Assembly (NCBI GenBank): GCA_033063855.1
Contig: CP093831.1
Location: 20,088,001 to 20,152,000, forward strand
DNA length: 64,000 bases
Source: Smittia aterrima
Lineage: Eukaryota; Arthropoda; Insecta; Diptera; Chironomidae
Direction: 5' to 3'
Positions 1 through 12,655 of the stretch are shown here, one piece after another; the first letter of the stretch is position 1; each line of letters starts with the position of its first letter. The notes beneath the pieces were generated by a model. That model did no database searches and had not been told where the DNA came from. It worked only from the letters and a program-made list of their open reading frames with translations. Position numbers and translations under genes: made by a program.

Positions 1-1364
1 TGCAATGAATAAAAGGCAGCAAAGTGACAGGAGCGTCTCATCGATAAATATTTTTCGATCAGTTTTAGCGAAAAGGAAAAAAGAGAATCACATCATCTTA
101 CCGTTAAGACAGGTCGACGACATCGAGTCGCAGCAAATTAACGCAAAAAAAAACTCCGATTATTCGCTGGAGTCTATGAATTTTGCGAAATTTCCTCTTT
201 TAATTGCTTCAATGGGTTCGATTGTCTTCGTGATAAATGACTCTAAGCTTAAACGCTTACATTCTCTTCCGTCGTTTCATTGAAATTCTAACTTCTTGAA
301 AATCACGCAATTTTCAAGCCACAATGTTTCCCACATTCATATCCAAGGAAGAAGAACAAAAAGAGTTCGATGAGATTACTACTCTTAAAAATAATTTGCT
401 TCAACGTTGGAGCATTAAAGTCTTAAAGTCCGCCATTAGATGAGAACGTCTAAGGGGAATTGTGAGATCATAAATTCTTATACTTTATGTTGTTTTCGCA
501 TCCTGTACGTTAGAGAAGAATCCGATTTAAAAAATTCTTAATTTCACTTCTTCGTTGTGATCGTCTCAACGCATACAAGCATTTCAACTCATATACCATT
601 CACTTGGTTTCCATTGTTGGCAGGAAATGTTTTAGATTTTGTTTTATTGTTTTAGAATCCTCATTTACATTTTATTGATTCGAGCCTAGCTTGATCAAAC
701 AAGTTTTCAATGGATATTCAGGTAGATTACGATAGAAACATTACTTTATAATAAAATATCACAATCTTAATTGGATTTAGCATTCGATTCACACAATCTC
801 AACGAAATATCACAGAATTGAGCGTCGATTTGTTATTCTTATTTTCCTCTTATTCAGTTAAGATGAACTTTGAAAAACGTTAAAGGAAAGACGAAGAATC
901 ATCATTAGAACTTCCAAGATTTTTTTTCTTCTTCTGGTTCTTAGCGAACGAAAGAAGTATCATTACCCATTCGTCATGGGCGCACACGGAAGGCACGGTA
1001 AACCGAAATTAGGAAAATTATGAGGCAACAGAAGAATTAAAACGCAATGTAATGAAATTGCAAAATGAAAAATATTTTTCTCAAGACTTCTTTGTTTTCA
1101 TTTCTTGCGCCATAATTGCAGAATATCCGGAGTTAAGGGAAGGAAACGTCGAGTGCGACCGTCAATAGAATCTTTAAATTGCGAATGCAAATGGTTAAAA
1201 CAAAGATGAAAGAATTACTGTTGCAAATTTATGTGTCGTTAACCATCACTCTATCTTTATCATACATTTCGTGCCTCGCATAACAATTGCAATGACGTAA
1301 CTTATGTCTAGAATCGTGATTTGTATAGCAGCCGATAAATATTTTGTTTTTCGATTCATTTCAG
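1..1364. other. AT-rich region upstream of the lectin exons
   Basis: No gene is supported here. A 92-codon open frame at 5-283 (+) has no recognisable domain and no clear splice context. A Met at about 175 in that frame is followed by a hydrophobic stretch that could serve as a signal peptide, but no donor joins it convincingly to the lectin exon at 1365. The missing first exon of the lectin gene should lie here or left of the window. Confidence 0.4.
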
Positions 1365-2974
1365 GCCAACGCATCATGACAATTCAATTGGATGGCATCC
1401 AATATTACATCTCACGTATGAACCCATACTCACCTGAATTAAACTACTATCTATCATACCAGTACTGCCGATCACTCGGCCTCCAACTGGCTTCGTTCGA
1501 CACGAAAGAGAAATATGAATCGATGTCGAATTACTTGACGAATGCTAAGTTTAACAACTTTGACTTCTGGACATCCGGCAATCGTTTGGGAACAGGAATG
1601 TTCTTGTGGATGAGTACAGGATTGCCTTTCAACTCCACCTTCCATTTCTTCGAGAACGAACATGAAACAAATGGAATTAGCGACCCACTTGATAGCAACG
1701 GTAACACCTCACCGCAAAGAACAGCACGCGACGATACCAGAAAGTAAAAATAATTTTTAATAACAAACAATGGTTTGGATTGATTAATATTTTCAATAAC
1801 TTCTCAGACCATTGGATAACAACTGCGTGTTGTTGAAAGCACCTAAGCTCAATTGGGCTCCCGACGACTGCCTTCAAATCAAAGACTTTATCTGCGAACA
1901 GACAAGATGCTACTACTATAACTATGGAAGCATTCCGGTGTCTTCATCACAGGGGTAATTAATGATGATCAAAGAAAACACACAAAACGATCGTAAAGAC
2001 ATTCCGCGTAGATCTTAAAATTTAATAATACAAACAATAATCGACGAGAGAAAAAAGTATAAAAAGCACACAAAATGATAAGAGATCAGAATTGATAGGT
2101 GAGCTAACTTATGCCATATTTCTCCACCATACACTTTTTGTTTGCAATCAGACATCATCTGTACATACAGACCGAGAGTACTAATTTCAATTAACAAAAT
2201 AACATTACCTTCATTCAATTTTTAATCAAGAATTGTCAATGATTCTACCACCTTCGCTTTTCATTAACGCTTTCACGAAAAAAAATCTGGTGGTTTGCGG
2301 ATGAGTTAGATAATTCTTAGACAAATCTGATCTCTTTCATTATTCTCCTTAGTTTGATCATTGACATTTTATTTTTTATTGAAAGGTGTCGGTCGCTAGA
2401 TTTAAATATTTTAGTAACTTTCAGAACTTTATTAAAACTTAATCAATTTTTCAGACGACCAATTGCATCAACAACTACGGAAGCGCCAATGTCTTTAAAA
2501 GACTCGACAGCTCTTTACGTTTCTCTTATGGGATCGACAAAGAAGCCACCAACGAGATCTGAAGATGTTGAAGATGAATCAGAACACAGCGATGAAGAAA
2601 CGACGACTCAAGCAGAGCATGATGAAGAAGAAGATCATGAAGAAGATCACGATTCACATACTGCAAGTTCCGATGAATTAGAGGGCCACACTGAGCAAGG
2701 ATTTTTTGATGAAGAAGAAATTCCTGTTGAACAGAAGCTTCGCCAATTAACCGACACAATTCAGAATCTTGACAAGATTAGCTCGAATGACGATGAAACC
2801 AGACAATCGTTTCTTTCATTGACTGATTTAATCAAAACCTTGCGGCCAGATGAACAGAAACCTCTTCAAATTGACACTGCATACACCAGAAGTCAAGTAT
2901 TGGGAGCGAAACCTGATGTTGTTTACCATCCAAGAAATACCGCCGATGTCAGCAATCGCTCATTATTTAAATAG
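1365..2974 (+). CDS. C-type-lectin-like protein with acidic C-terminal tail (5' exon not found)
   Basis: Three exons are seen: 1365-1743, 1808-1954 and 2455-2974 (stop TAG). The acceptors end in CAG, the donors read GTAAAA and GTAATT, and all phases agree. The visible part codes for about 347 residues. Exons 1-2 hold a C-type-lectin-like fold: YYLSYQYCRSLGLQLASFD is the typical first cysteine helix, FWTSGNR and WMSTGLPF form the core, and NNCVLLKAP with CLQIKDFICEQ gives the closing cysteines. The EPN/QPD and WND calcium/sugar motifs are absent, so calcium-dependent sugar binding is doubtful. Exon 3 is low complexity: a Thr/Pro linker, then a run rich in Glu, Asp and His, then a short helical segment. 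An extracellular role is inferred from the family. No signal peptide is seen because the first exon is missing. The exact orthologue was not identified. Confidence 0.8.
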
Positions 2975-3748
2975 AGAAGATAGCTTCCTAGTTTATCAAT
3001 CTCATCTCATTTCAAGCCGTAAATTTTTATAATTTTTTCTCTTTTCAATTCTTTTCTCTTAGAAGTGCTGTCTGAGGACGATGCTTTAAAGTGGTTTTAA
3101 CATTTGCATAATTTTTACATTTTAAAGTTTGTGATCCCAAGTTACTTTGGGACAGGCGATAAAATCGATTCAAATTTGATTTTATTTCGTTTTTATTGCT
3201 TCGCAATTCGTTAAATTCCTTCTCTACAGCACTTAATTCTCAAGAGAGCAAAGATCTTTTTTTTTTGGAAAATTACAGAATAAAGGAATTGAAATGATCA
3301 CAAAATATTATTCTTTTAATAAAAAATTTCAGTTTCTCACCACATATCGAAAATTAGAAATGAGGCTCTAAATAACTTGATGCAGTTTTGAAAGCTTTCT
3401 TTTAAAATAAAAACTTGCATGAGACATCTTTCGGTAACTAGCGTAATTCCAATTTGTGTTAAATATGGAATAAACTATGAATTTTTGAGAATTCTTTAAG
3501 TGGGACGAGGAATTCTTAGTGAGAATTGGATATGAGCCTCCTAAGGAATTACATCAATTTGACCTTTCTCTGGCTTTGAAAGGGACAATCATTCAAGGGA
3601 CATCTTAACAGGTGGAAAGAGAATCTAACGTTATGTTTAGCTACATGGAAAACTCTTGAACACATCGCGATAATATAAATCAATTCTTTTTTTCGATCGT
3701 AAATTTTCTTTATTAATTCCAAGACAGCATTAAGTGAGAAACCAAACG

Positions 3749-5666
3749 ATGAAGTTGACGCTAAAGTGTCTAGCAATTTTTGTAATTGCTTTGCATCTCA
3801 AAGTTTGTTGCACAAAGCAGAGCCTAACACCTTTCGCAGTGAAGGAATACATCGAAGAACATCTCATTAAAAATGCGATAAAGTTTGAAGTGATTTACAA
3901 CTCAAAAGCTCAAAAATTGTTGGACAAGACTTTAAAATTAATCAGTGATGTCAAAAGTTATCGTATCACTCAAGTTGATTCCAGGATTCGACCAAACGGC
4001 AGAAATTACTTTGATCTCGATTTCTCTGCTGTTTTGTTTTTCGACTCATTCAAAAATTACTTGCGATTTGAAGAGAGAATCAACGTGACATGCAAGGGCC
4101 CACAAGATCGTAATTTCTTCATCGTCTGTGCAAATGTTTCAACAAGCGAGATTGAAAGAAATATCCCAAAAGACAAATTTCAAATTCGTCAATATTTGAT
4201 CGAAGAGAAAGGTAAAATTTCTTTGAAAGCAACAACACTCTTCACTCCACGAGCTTGTCACAAGCAACAGCTGATTGAGATCAATCAATTCTCAGGGAAA
4301 AAGTTAAAATGGAAGTTAACAAAGTTTTCCATGTCAAAGATTGATAACTTTTATGGATGCACGCTCAGCATTGCTTTCTACGAAACTCGGCTATTATCTT
4401 GCTTGTTTAGGTCAAACTGTTTAAATGACGAACTTTGCGAGCTGATTGTTGTCGGTTACCGTTTCAAATTAGTGTTAGCACTGGCAGAAGATCTTAATTT
4501 CAAAGTTGACGGATATTTCCGGAATAGTCAATACCCGTATTTCATTTTCTGGAATGGTTCTGATGGCACAATTAAAAAGTTCAAATCTTCTGTTAACTTC
4601 GATTGGCAACCATTTGAAATCTCAATTATTCATCATCATTTCTATCGTGGGATGATCAGTTCGCCCATTATTAGCGAATCTAAAATGATTATCGTCCCAC
4701 CAGGAGCTGCCTACACATCGGAAGAGAAGTTTTTGCTTCCTTTTGATACAATGACATGGATTATGTTCGCAACAGTTTTCGTAGTTGCATTTGTTGTCGT
4801 TGGATTGTTGAGGATCTTCAAATCTCCTTCGATCACTTCATTCGTTCATGGAGAAAATGTAAGCAATCCGGGATTAAACATTATTGGAGTGTTCATGGGA
4901 ATCGGACAATTTGTATTACCGACCAGAAGTATCGCGAGGATTTTGTTAATGATCTTCATAATCTTCTGTCTCATCATGCGGACTGCATATCAAGGAGTTT
5001 ACTACAATTTCTTAACTACAGATCCTCACAAAAATCCGATCAAATCAATCGAAGAACTTTTGGATTCAAAGTTTCCGCTCTATCGACAACAAAACACTCC
5101 TACCAGCGAAATAGAAGAAGACTTTGTGGGAAAGTAAATTGCTTTAAAAAATTTGTTTGTTATGAAACTAAATTTATTTATTTTTTATTAGATTTCACGT
5201 GATTGATTTGTCCAGTGAGGAATTGGAACCTGTACTGAGTCAGTTAAACGAACCAGCATTCAAAGGGGCCGCCTTGTACGTAAACGAATTTTTCGATTTC
5301 TATAACGCTCGAAGTGATCGGAGCAGCAGACCCAAATTCATCAAAATCGATGACGTCTTTATTTTAAGCTACAACATGGGAATTTATTTCGAGCCTGACA
5401 GTTTCTTGTTTAAATCGTTTGATAAACTTATCACAGCTTATTTAAAGAGCGGTCTCTTCGAAAAATGGATAACTGATCAGACTAAACATGTTGAAATTAC
5501 AGCAAAAGTAGACAAGCAAGGCCCACAGGTCCTCACTCTCGATCAGTTATCCGCAGGATTCAAATTCTGGCTTAGCTCTCTTTTGCTGCCGACAATCGCC
5601 TTTGTTGGGGAACTTTGCTACTTCTGGCCACCAAAAATTTGGAGACGTTTGAGATTCAAAGCTTAA
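3749..5666 (+). CDS. Divergent ionotropic receptor (IR family chemoreceptor)
   Basis: Two exons, 3749-5133 and 5192-5666, are joined across a 58-bp intron (GTAAAT...TTAG) and give 619 residues. The first Met starts a hydrophobic signal-like segment (LAIFVIALHLKVCC). The N-terminal half is poorly conserved, as is usual for divergent IRs. The channel part follows: a ligand-binding S1-like region, TM1 (TWIMFATVFVVAFVVVGLL), a short pore loop near NIIGVFMGIGQFVLP, and TM3 (ILLMIFIIFCLIMRTAYQGVYYNFL), where the YQG..Y motif replaces the glutamate-receptor SYTANLAAF. S2 lies in exon 2 and a last membrane segment (FWLSSLLLPTIAFVGELCYF) is near the C-terminus. IRs are sensory cation channels in dendrite membranes. 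This one is not an obvious co-receptor (IR8a/25a/76b), so the ligand cannot be given. Confidence 0.85.
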
Positions 5667-5699
5667 GTTAATTTTCATTTTTCACAATTTTATTTATTT

Positions 5700-6271
5700 T
5701 ATTTTTTGCATTAAGTTTATAGGAAAAGCTTGAAATTCTCCTTTCTTTCTTCCAAGCCAGTCACGATTTGCATTGAGCACATCAACTTTTTGATTCCTTT
5801 ATCATCAAAATTTTTGAGATCGAAATAGCGTCAGCGTGCTGGCCTGTATCAAAAGATACTAAGAGATTTCTGTCGCTACTCTAAAAAAATGTTACTTCTG
5901 TGAACGCAATTTCATCAGTTTTTATGAAAGAATCAAACACGCCGATCATGATCATTTCGATCGTGAGCCTTCAAAAGCCAGAAAGAACGTTGTCTCCAAA
6001 AAGTCGTCTTGTCGAGCTTAATCAATGAAAGTGTTTCGAGTGTCGACCAGCTGAGAAGTCTACATTTGCTGCAAGTGGATTTTCTGGGAGTCGTCGATTT
6101 TCTTGCGAATCAACTAAATTAAACTCCTTAGATAGTGTTCGTAAATATTTCGTAACATAGTGTTCAAATAAAAGCAATTAATAATGCTCTTCTAACGTGT
6201 TCTCTAAGGGACTGGGGATCAGCTTCTAAACAAAAATAAGGGGTTTGTAACTAATTTATTTGAATGCGGGT
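5700..6271. other. Intergenic and Atg17 5' region
   Basis: No coding exon is recognisable between the receptor stop and the Atg17 start. The only marked element is the hairpin at 6272-6350. An exact ATGCGGGT octamer, the consensus described for GCM proteins, abuts its left arm at 6264-6271. Confidence 0.4.
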
Positions 6272-6350
6272 TGCCAGCGTTAAAAATTCTGCTGCCAGCC
6301 CCACAAAAATAAAACACGCGGGGCGGGGAGCAGAATTTTCAACGCTGGCA
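6272..6350. repeat. Short inverted repeat (hairpin) upstream of Atg17
   Basis: Left arm 6272-6293 and right arm 6329-6350 are complementary over 22 bp with one mismatch (core TGCCAGCGTT...TTCTGCT). An inner GCCCC (6298-6302) can also pair with GGGGC (6320-6324). It is much more GC-rich than its surroundings. It could be a small foldback element or a structured 5' leader. Confidence 0.6.
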
Positions 6351-6672
6351 GCACAAAGAAGGGTCAGCGACTTTTTATTTAACTGTGCTATCGTATAGAA
6401 GGCATTGGCTTCGAAAAATCAAACAAAGAAAATATTCAGAACTTAAAACAATTATTTATCAATCCCAGAAGTTTAAATCTAAATATAACATTTAGATAAG
6501 CAACATTAAGTGAACACAAGTCAAGTCTGTGATGTTTTTGATATCAGAAAGCAAGAAAAAGCAACATTAAAGAAACGACGAAAAAAATTTGCTAATCAAG
6601 AAGTTTTTGTTGTGAAGAGAAAAAATATTTTATTCTTCTGCTGACTGATTTCGTTTCTTAAAACTAAGCAAG

Positions 6673-9600
6673 ATGCTTTACGTGTTTAATATGGATCATG
6701 GTAGAATGCTGGTCTTCGATATGACACTGGCGCTTGAAACGTAATTTGATAGAAAAAAATTTGCATTATTTTCTTTTCTTTTTATTCTTCGCAGCTGATT
6801 TTCTCGATATAAATATTTTGTTTTTGACGTGAAATTTCTTTTTCTTGCAGTGTTCAATCGTTAAAGCAGGCGATTGAAAGACAATATGCGATTCCAGCTC
6901 AAAGCCAGGTGTTGCTCGTTAGTGGGGGAGAAACCCTAGATCCATCGAGCCGCGTCTGTAGCTATTCCGCAGGGACGGACACAAATCCCATCTTTATGTT
7001 CTGTAGTGACTTAGAGCAAAGGAATCCACCAGCACCATGGCCAAGCATAGAAAATGGTAAATATTCGACCTGACGATGACTTATCTATGTGTGTCAACTG
7101 ATATGACTCATTTCCTAAAACTTTGCAGATACAGACTTAACAACAGAAGTAGATCGTTGCCTCGAACTGCGAGCCGAATATAAAACTGTAGTTCAACGTG
7201 CTCAATTAGCACAGACATTTCATGACCTTGGAAAGGAGGAATTAAAGTTATGTGATAAACTAGTGCTTGAACAACATCTTCAGCATCAAGGATGGATGGC
7301 CGTCATTGCAAATATGGAAGACATAACAGTTGAATTTCAAGAACGATGCAGCGACTTCGATAGAGTCTTTAATGATCATATCGAAAAAAGATTAGAATAC
7401 AAATCGTATCTCGAAAGGTTAGTCGTTTTCTATTTTTGTTTCTTGTTACAAAAGCATTTTTAATGCATGAAGTATGAAGTCTTTAACTGAGGCAACGACA
7501 TTAAATTACATTTAAATAAGAAAAAAATTAAACTTCCCAATGATAACGACAAGGTTTCTTTTTTATTTATAGCTTCGATGAAGACCTCGGAAAATTATCA
7601 AAGATCCCGATTCTTCCGCCACTACTCCAAGGGGCCGAAAATCAGCCTTTCCATGCATTTGATGATGTTTATGCCGACAGTGAGCAATCTTTTTCTACTA
7701 ACCTTGCGCAGGAGATGAACCAGGATAATGCGACTGTTGATTTGTCGCCATCTTCTTCGCTTAAAGAAGAAAAAGCCATGAAAATTTCAGATGACAAATC
7801 GTCTCTAACTTTACTGCAGTGGATCTCATCAAGCGAAAATCAAAAATCTCTTAAACGTATGGCTGAGAACTGCACACGAGAACTTGAAGTTTTCGACAAA
7901 AATGTGATGGAAACCTTAAAAGAAGAGATTGAGAAGACGGTTGAGAGTGCACGTCGTGACGACATAAAAGAAATTAAAGGATTGGAAGAGCGGCTTCGTG
8001 GTCTCGAAAATCTGATGTTTGATGCTAAGAAGATTGTTCAAGAGCAGAACGATTTAGCTCAGGCTTTTCAACAGAATCAATCTCGAGCCGCGAACTTAGG
8101 AGACCAATCAATTCTTCCCGACCTCTGCGCTTCTCACCGTAGTCAGCTTATCGTTATGTTAAAAAATCACAAAAAGCTTCGAGACATCCGCGTTCGTTGT
8201 GGCAAGGCAAAAGACGAGCTCGGCAAGAATCTCTATCAGCGTCTTAAGTTTGTGATTCACATCGAGAACAAAATGTACGAGATCGATAGCAAACTTCTTT
8301 TTTACCACACTTGTCTGCGAAGACTTCAGAAGCACTTGGGAATAATCGAACAAATACATCAAGCTCCATGCGTTTATGTTCAAGCTGTAACTGAAGTGGT
8401 TCGTCGACGAATCTTCTCAACAGCATTCTTGATGGTAAGCTCGCGAAATCTAATACATTTCATTAGGTGACTCAGCAGTTTTGTTCGTTTCTGTGTTTTA
8501 GTGGGCATCAGATCTTGCTTGTCATCTTCTCACAATCTACAACGAAGAAGTTTTAAGACGTCAGGACTTTAGATATGGTGAGTGTTACGTCAAGCTTAAA
8601 TAAAAGATAAAATGTAACTTTATTGTGACTCAGAAGAACTAAACTTTGTTATTTATATTTCAGCTTTCGACGGTCACTTCCTCAACACTCTCTTTCCGGG
8701 CATTGATGATTTCCCTCCGAAGTTTGCAGTAGAGGCGCCTTCTGTTTTCGACTCAGGACTTCCGCAACTGTCAAAAAGCGGTTTGTTTACTAGAAAGTGA
8801 TCAATTGCGCAGTTTACTAAATTGCATCTTTTCAGATTTGGGTGAACTATCGAAACATCTTCCAGATTTGACAAAAAAGATTCAGTTGCCTAATTTGAGT
8901 GCCATCATTGATTTTTTTTCATCAAGGTGAGTTAATGTCACTTTTCCATAAATAATTAATTAAAATTTCCCTCGTAGAAGCTCAACTAGCAATCAGGACA
9001 CTACATCGACTGACGAGAATGTAAACCCTTCAAATAAGAAACTTTTGAATGTGTTCGCACAAATTAAAGACTTTGAAAGAGGATTTGAGTCGGAGACAGA
9101 CACAGAAGAGTACGAGAAAATTGGGCAAACATCAGTTGACAAAACAAGGGCACAAACAAAGATTCATCAGAGCATATGCGTTGGTACAAGTCAAATGGAG
9201 TTATGTGAGAAAGCTACACAAATGGATGAAATATCGAAAGAAGATTCAGAGATGGTCACTGAAGATAATATGGAAAATGGACTAGAAGTAGACAGACTGA
9301 AGAAACTGATTGTTCTAATGTCCCAAGCCTCTCAAGAGTCCATCAAGCTTTTGCGTGAACAGATTAGTACGATCAAAGTTGACGCAATGAATGAGAAGCA
9401 CGCAATACAGTCCGAACTTGACCAGATACTCAGATCGTGGGACGAGATTAAGGCCGAGACAAAAAATCACGAAAGGGAACTCGTACAGCGCTTAACGGTT
9501 GATCACGAGCTAGAAATGGATGATATAAGACAAAGCCTCTACTTAAAAGATGACGAAATCAACACATTGAAGAGTGAAAAAACTCAACTCGAAATTGAAA

Positions 9601-11214
9601 TCAAACAATCGGAAATAAAATTTCAAAATGAGAAGGTAAAAATCGAAAAGATCGTTCACGATTTGGAACATCAAGTCTGTGAGCTTGAGTTGAAAGTCTC
9701 GCAGCAATTCGCACAACGAGAAGCAGCTGTAAAAGAAATTAAAGAGAAGCTAGTGAACGACCATAAAAATGAAATCGAATCACTTCGTTGTAAGTTTAAG
9801 TTAATGACGTCAATGGAAAGATCTCCGTCAGATACAAGCCTTGAGAAAATAGAAAGGCCCGATATCATAGACATAGCGTCTCATGAAGCTATCATAAATC
9901 AAATGAAGGAAAATTTTGAGGAGCAGATAAATGCTGCAGTGAGGAATGCTCTTGAAAGATCGAAATTCACAGAATTGTCCGTTCCGTCGAGTTCTCCTGG
10001 TAAATCCCCGAGGGAAGGCCAAGAAATTTTTAGACGAATCCTTGATGAAAAGGAACGACAACTTGATCAGCTGAGAGAACGTGAGCAATATATAATGAAA
10101 GAGAACATGCGTCTTAAAGAAACGATTCAATCACTAACTGATATCGAACTCAATGAAAGTCAAGTCTCGCTCTTCAAAGAAAAGCTCGAAGCAATGCAAA
10201 ATGAGAAGAAAAAGTTAGAGAAAGATTTGGAAAAAGAAAAGTCAAAGAGATCAAAGCTCAGTCAGGCAGCACAAGGAAACGGTGGCGTTACAATAAACTC
10301 ATGTTCGAAGGATGACATTGTCGTCATCGCTTGGAATAATTCGCACGAACAATATACCATTATCCAAGATTCGTCAATCCTCTATTTCTTACACGCTGAG
10401 AGCTACAACGATATGAAGCTTGTTACGGTTCCTCCGAGTACATATCCCAAAGTTTGTTATTGTATCGGTAAAGTTACGGATAAAGAATATTGCCACGCTA
10501 AGAAAGACGAGAACCGCTACAAAGTCGATAAAGGAACAAAGTTTTATCGCGTCAAGGTTCGTCCCCGTTCGCCTATCATGGAACGTAGCATGATGTTGGA
10601 CAAGAAACGATCTAGGAAGTCAACAGGTGAGAAATTGATAGAGAAATGTTTTACAGTTTTAAATGAAGTTTGTTCTTACCCAGATTCTCAAAGTGAATCA
10701 TCGAAGTCATGCAAGTTGGAGAGACAGCCGAGCATTCTCTGCGATTCATTTGCTCAAACCGAAACTCAAAACATTCTGTTGGACACGGCATCGGGTGGAA
10801 TTGCCAGCGATATGGTTGACTCGGGTGTCGATTCTCAACATAAAAGTATATTTAAGGAAAGAAATGTCTCTTTGACAGAGGATGACGATTGCTTGTCGTT
10901 TGCTGAGGATCGTTTTGCTGAGAGAAATATCGTGACAAGCGCAAATGACGACAAAAAGGATGATAATGAAGAGGTGAGTTTGTTTTGAATGCTTTTATCG
11001 CTTCATCAACATTTTCCGGTCTTGGTTCTTGTCCCCCTTTTACCACTACCCCACACCCAAACGCCTTGCAAAAGAATTTTTTTCTAAACTGAAACCGTGA
11101 ATCTAGGCAGTGACGATGAAGGATCAGGCGGCTATCGAATGCGAATTGGCATCACTCGACGACTCCGAAGAATATCGATCGCTTGAGGGGAAGGATGAAG
11201 ACACCGAGCTTTAA
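6673..11214 (+). CDS. Atg17: Atg17/FIP200 (RB1CC1) autophagy scaffold
   Basis: Nine coding exons: 6673-6740, 6851-7056, 7129-7417, 7573-8434, 8502-8577, 8664-8780, 8836-8926, 8978-10973, 11107-11214. All phases agree and give 1,270 residues. The N-terminus has the FIP200 ubiquitin-like pattern (LYVFNMDHGRMLVFDM, then LLVSGGETLDPSSRV). The next exons match the ATG17-like helical region (LLQWISSSENQKSLKRMAENC). Residues about 680-1005 form a long coiled coil. The C-terminal Claw follows at about 1015-1100 (DIVVIAWN, YFLHAES, EYCHAKKDENRYKV, GTKFYRVK). FIP200 organises the ULK1/Atg1 initiation complex, and its Claw binds cargo receptors. The human protein ends just after KFYRVK, but this one continues for about 170 mostly polar residues. 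The start was chosen because it opens the ubiquitin-like fold. Confidence 0.93.
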
Positions 11215-12655
11215 CTTATCATGATCATTCATCGGTGTGACAGATGGCTATTTTAATTGGTTTTTGGATTTTTTCTTTCTTATCGTCATTCATATTCCCT
11301 TTTGATTGTAACGTAGGACACTTTCCCAGAAAGCTTCAAACACAGACCGTTTTTAGTTTCTTACTAAGTTTCCTATTAAATTAGAGTTGACATGCTTTCA
11401 TCTCGTATAAGTTTGATGTAGTGCGAGCTGAATGAAAACTAAAATTAAGGTTGCAACGAATATCAATTTATGAGAGTAGGATGTTAATGAGATCTGTAAA
11501 GTGGTCTCTTGTATTAGAAGAAGATTTTAAACATGTGATCCTTTATTTTCATTGCTATCACAATATTTTATTAAAAAATTAATCACATGTTGAAGTCGAT
11601 TCTTCTAAAGACCAAAATTTTCTTTTTTATCTCAAGTCATACATTTCATTATTTTATTCTTCACTTCTTTTATCCATCTAAATGTTAATTAACTAAAGTT
11701 GAATCCAAAACAACCTAAAGACTTCTAAATCCTTCCTCAAGCTACTCAAACTTTACTTCAGTTTCGCTGAAGGTTCTTTAATGAAAATCATTTTAATCAA
11801 GAAAATTTTTCATTTATTGCAGCCGAAATATGGCATTGGGATTTTTCAATTAATCTCTCCACTTTTCACGCCACAATTTTGAAAGAACTCTTTAGATTTG
11901 ATAGACCTATCTGGGAAAACTAATCAATTTGTCCTTTGTAATAAGATGGAAATCGATCTTTCTTTACTGACGATCTTCTTTTATCTAATGGCGAGTAAAT
12001 TGCATTAAGCTATCGTTGCGATAGAAATCATAGATGTAAAAGAATTGGTTAGAAAGCTTGCGCTAGAAGAAAGTTTCGAAGAAAATAAATATCCTTGTGT
12101 GCCTAAATGAAGGAAGAATATTCAACACGCTCGCTCGCTTATCCACGATCGTCAACTGTTTTGTATTGGCACGAAATTTGTCTTTATTTCATTTGTTCTG
12201 AAGGGAAACGATAAATCTGTAAATAAAATTTTAAGTGATATCTAAACGCATGTAAATAAACTGCGATGTTTTTAATGATGAGGAATGAACCTAACATAGC
12301 TGAAGAAGCAAGAAATAAAAACTCGTTTCTTTAAAAAGAAAATGTTTTATAACTTTCTCAAGACTGTCAACTCGTTTGCGTTGAATGTCCTAATTTTTTT
12401 AACAGGTGGCTGATATTAGGTATACATGGAAGGTGGTTGCTCTATAACTACATCTTGCTCCTTGCAGTATCACCTAGAGAATCACCCTAAGAAAATATTT
12501 CCGCAGGTGCCTTGCTAACATCAGAAATATGAAAACTTTTTCATTAAGATGGTGATTCAATGTCGTAGACGAGTAGTTCCCGTTCGACTTTGATTTATTT
12601 TTTTTCAAATAACACTAAAGAAACTATTTTTAATTTTTGCATTAAGATATTTGAC
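11215..12655. other. Convergent 3' flanks of Atg17 and gcm
   Basis: This is AT-rich non-coding sequence shared by the 3' ends of two convergent genes. It holds AATAAA motifs for the plus strand (for example near 12220) and TTTATT at 12594-12599, a poly(A) signal for the minus-strand gcm gene. Apart from the hairpin at 11502-11614 nothing coding is seen. Confidence 0.5.
11502..11614. other. Imperfect hairpin in the Atg17 3' flank
   Basis: Left arm 11502-11539 (TGGTCT, TTAGAAGAA, ACATGTGAT blocks) is complementary, in order, to right arm 11582-11614. Internal mismatches interrupt the stem and the loop of about 42 nt is AT-rich. It lies about 290 bp past the Atg17 stop, before the first AATAAA motifs near 12220, so it may be part of the 3' UTR. 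It could be a structured UTR element or a small foldback. No function is claimed. Confidence 0.5.
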
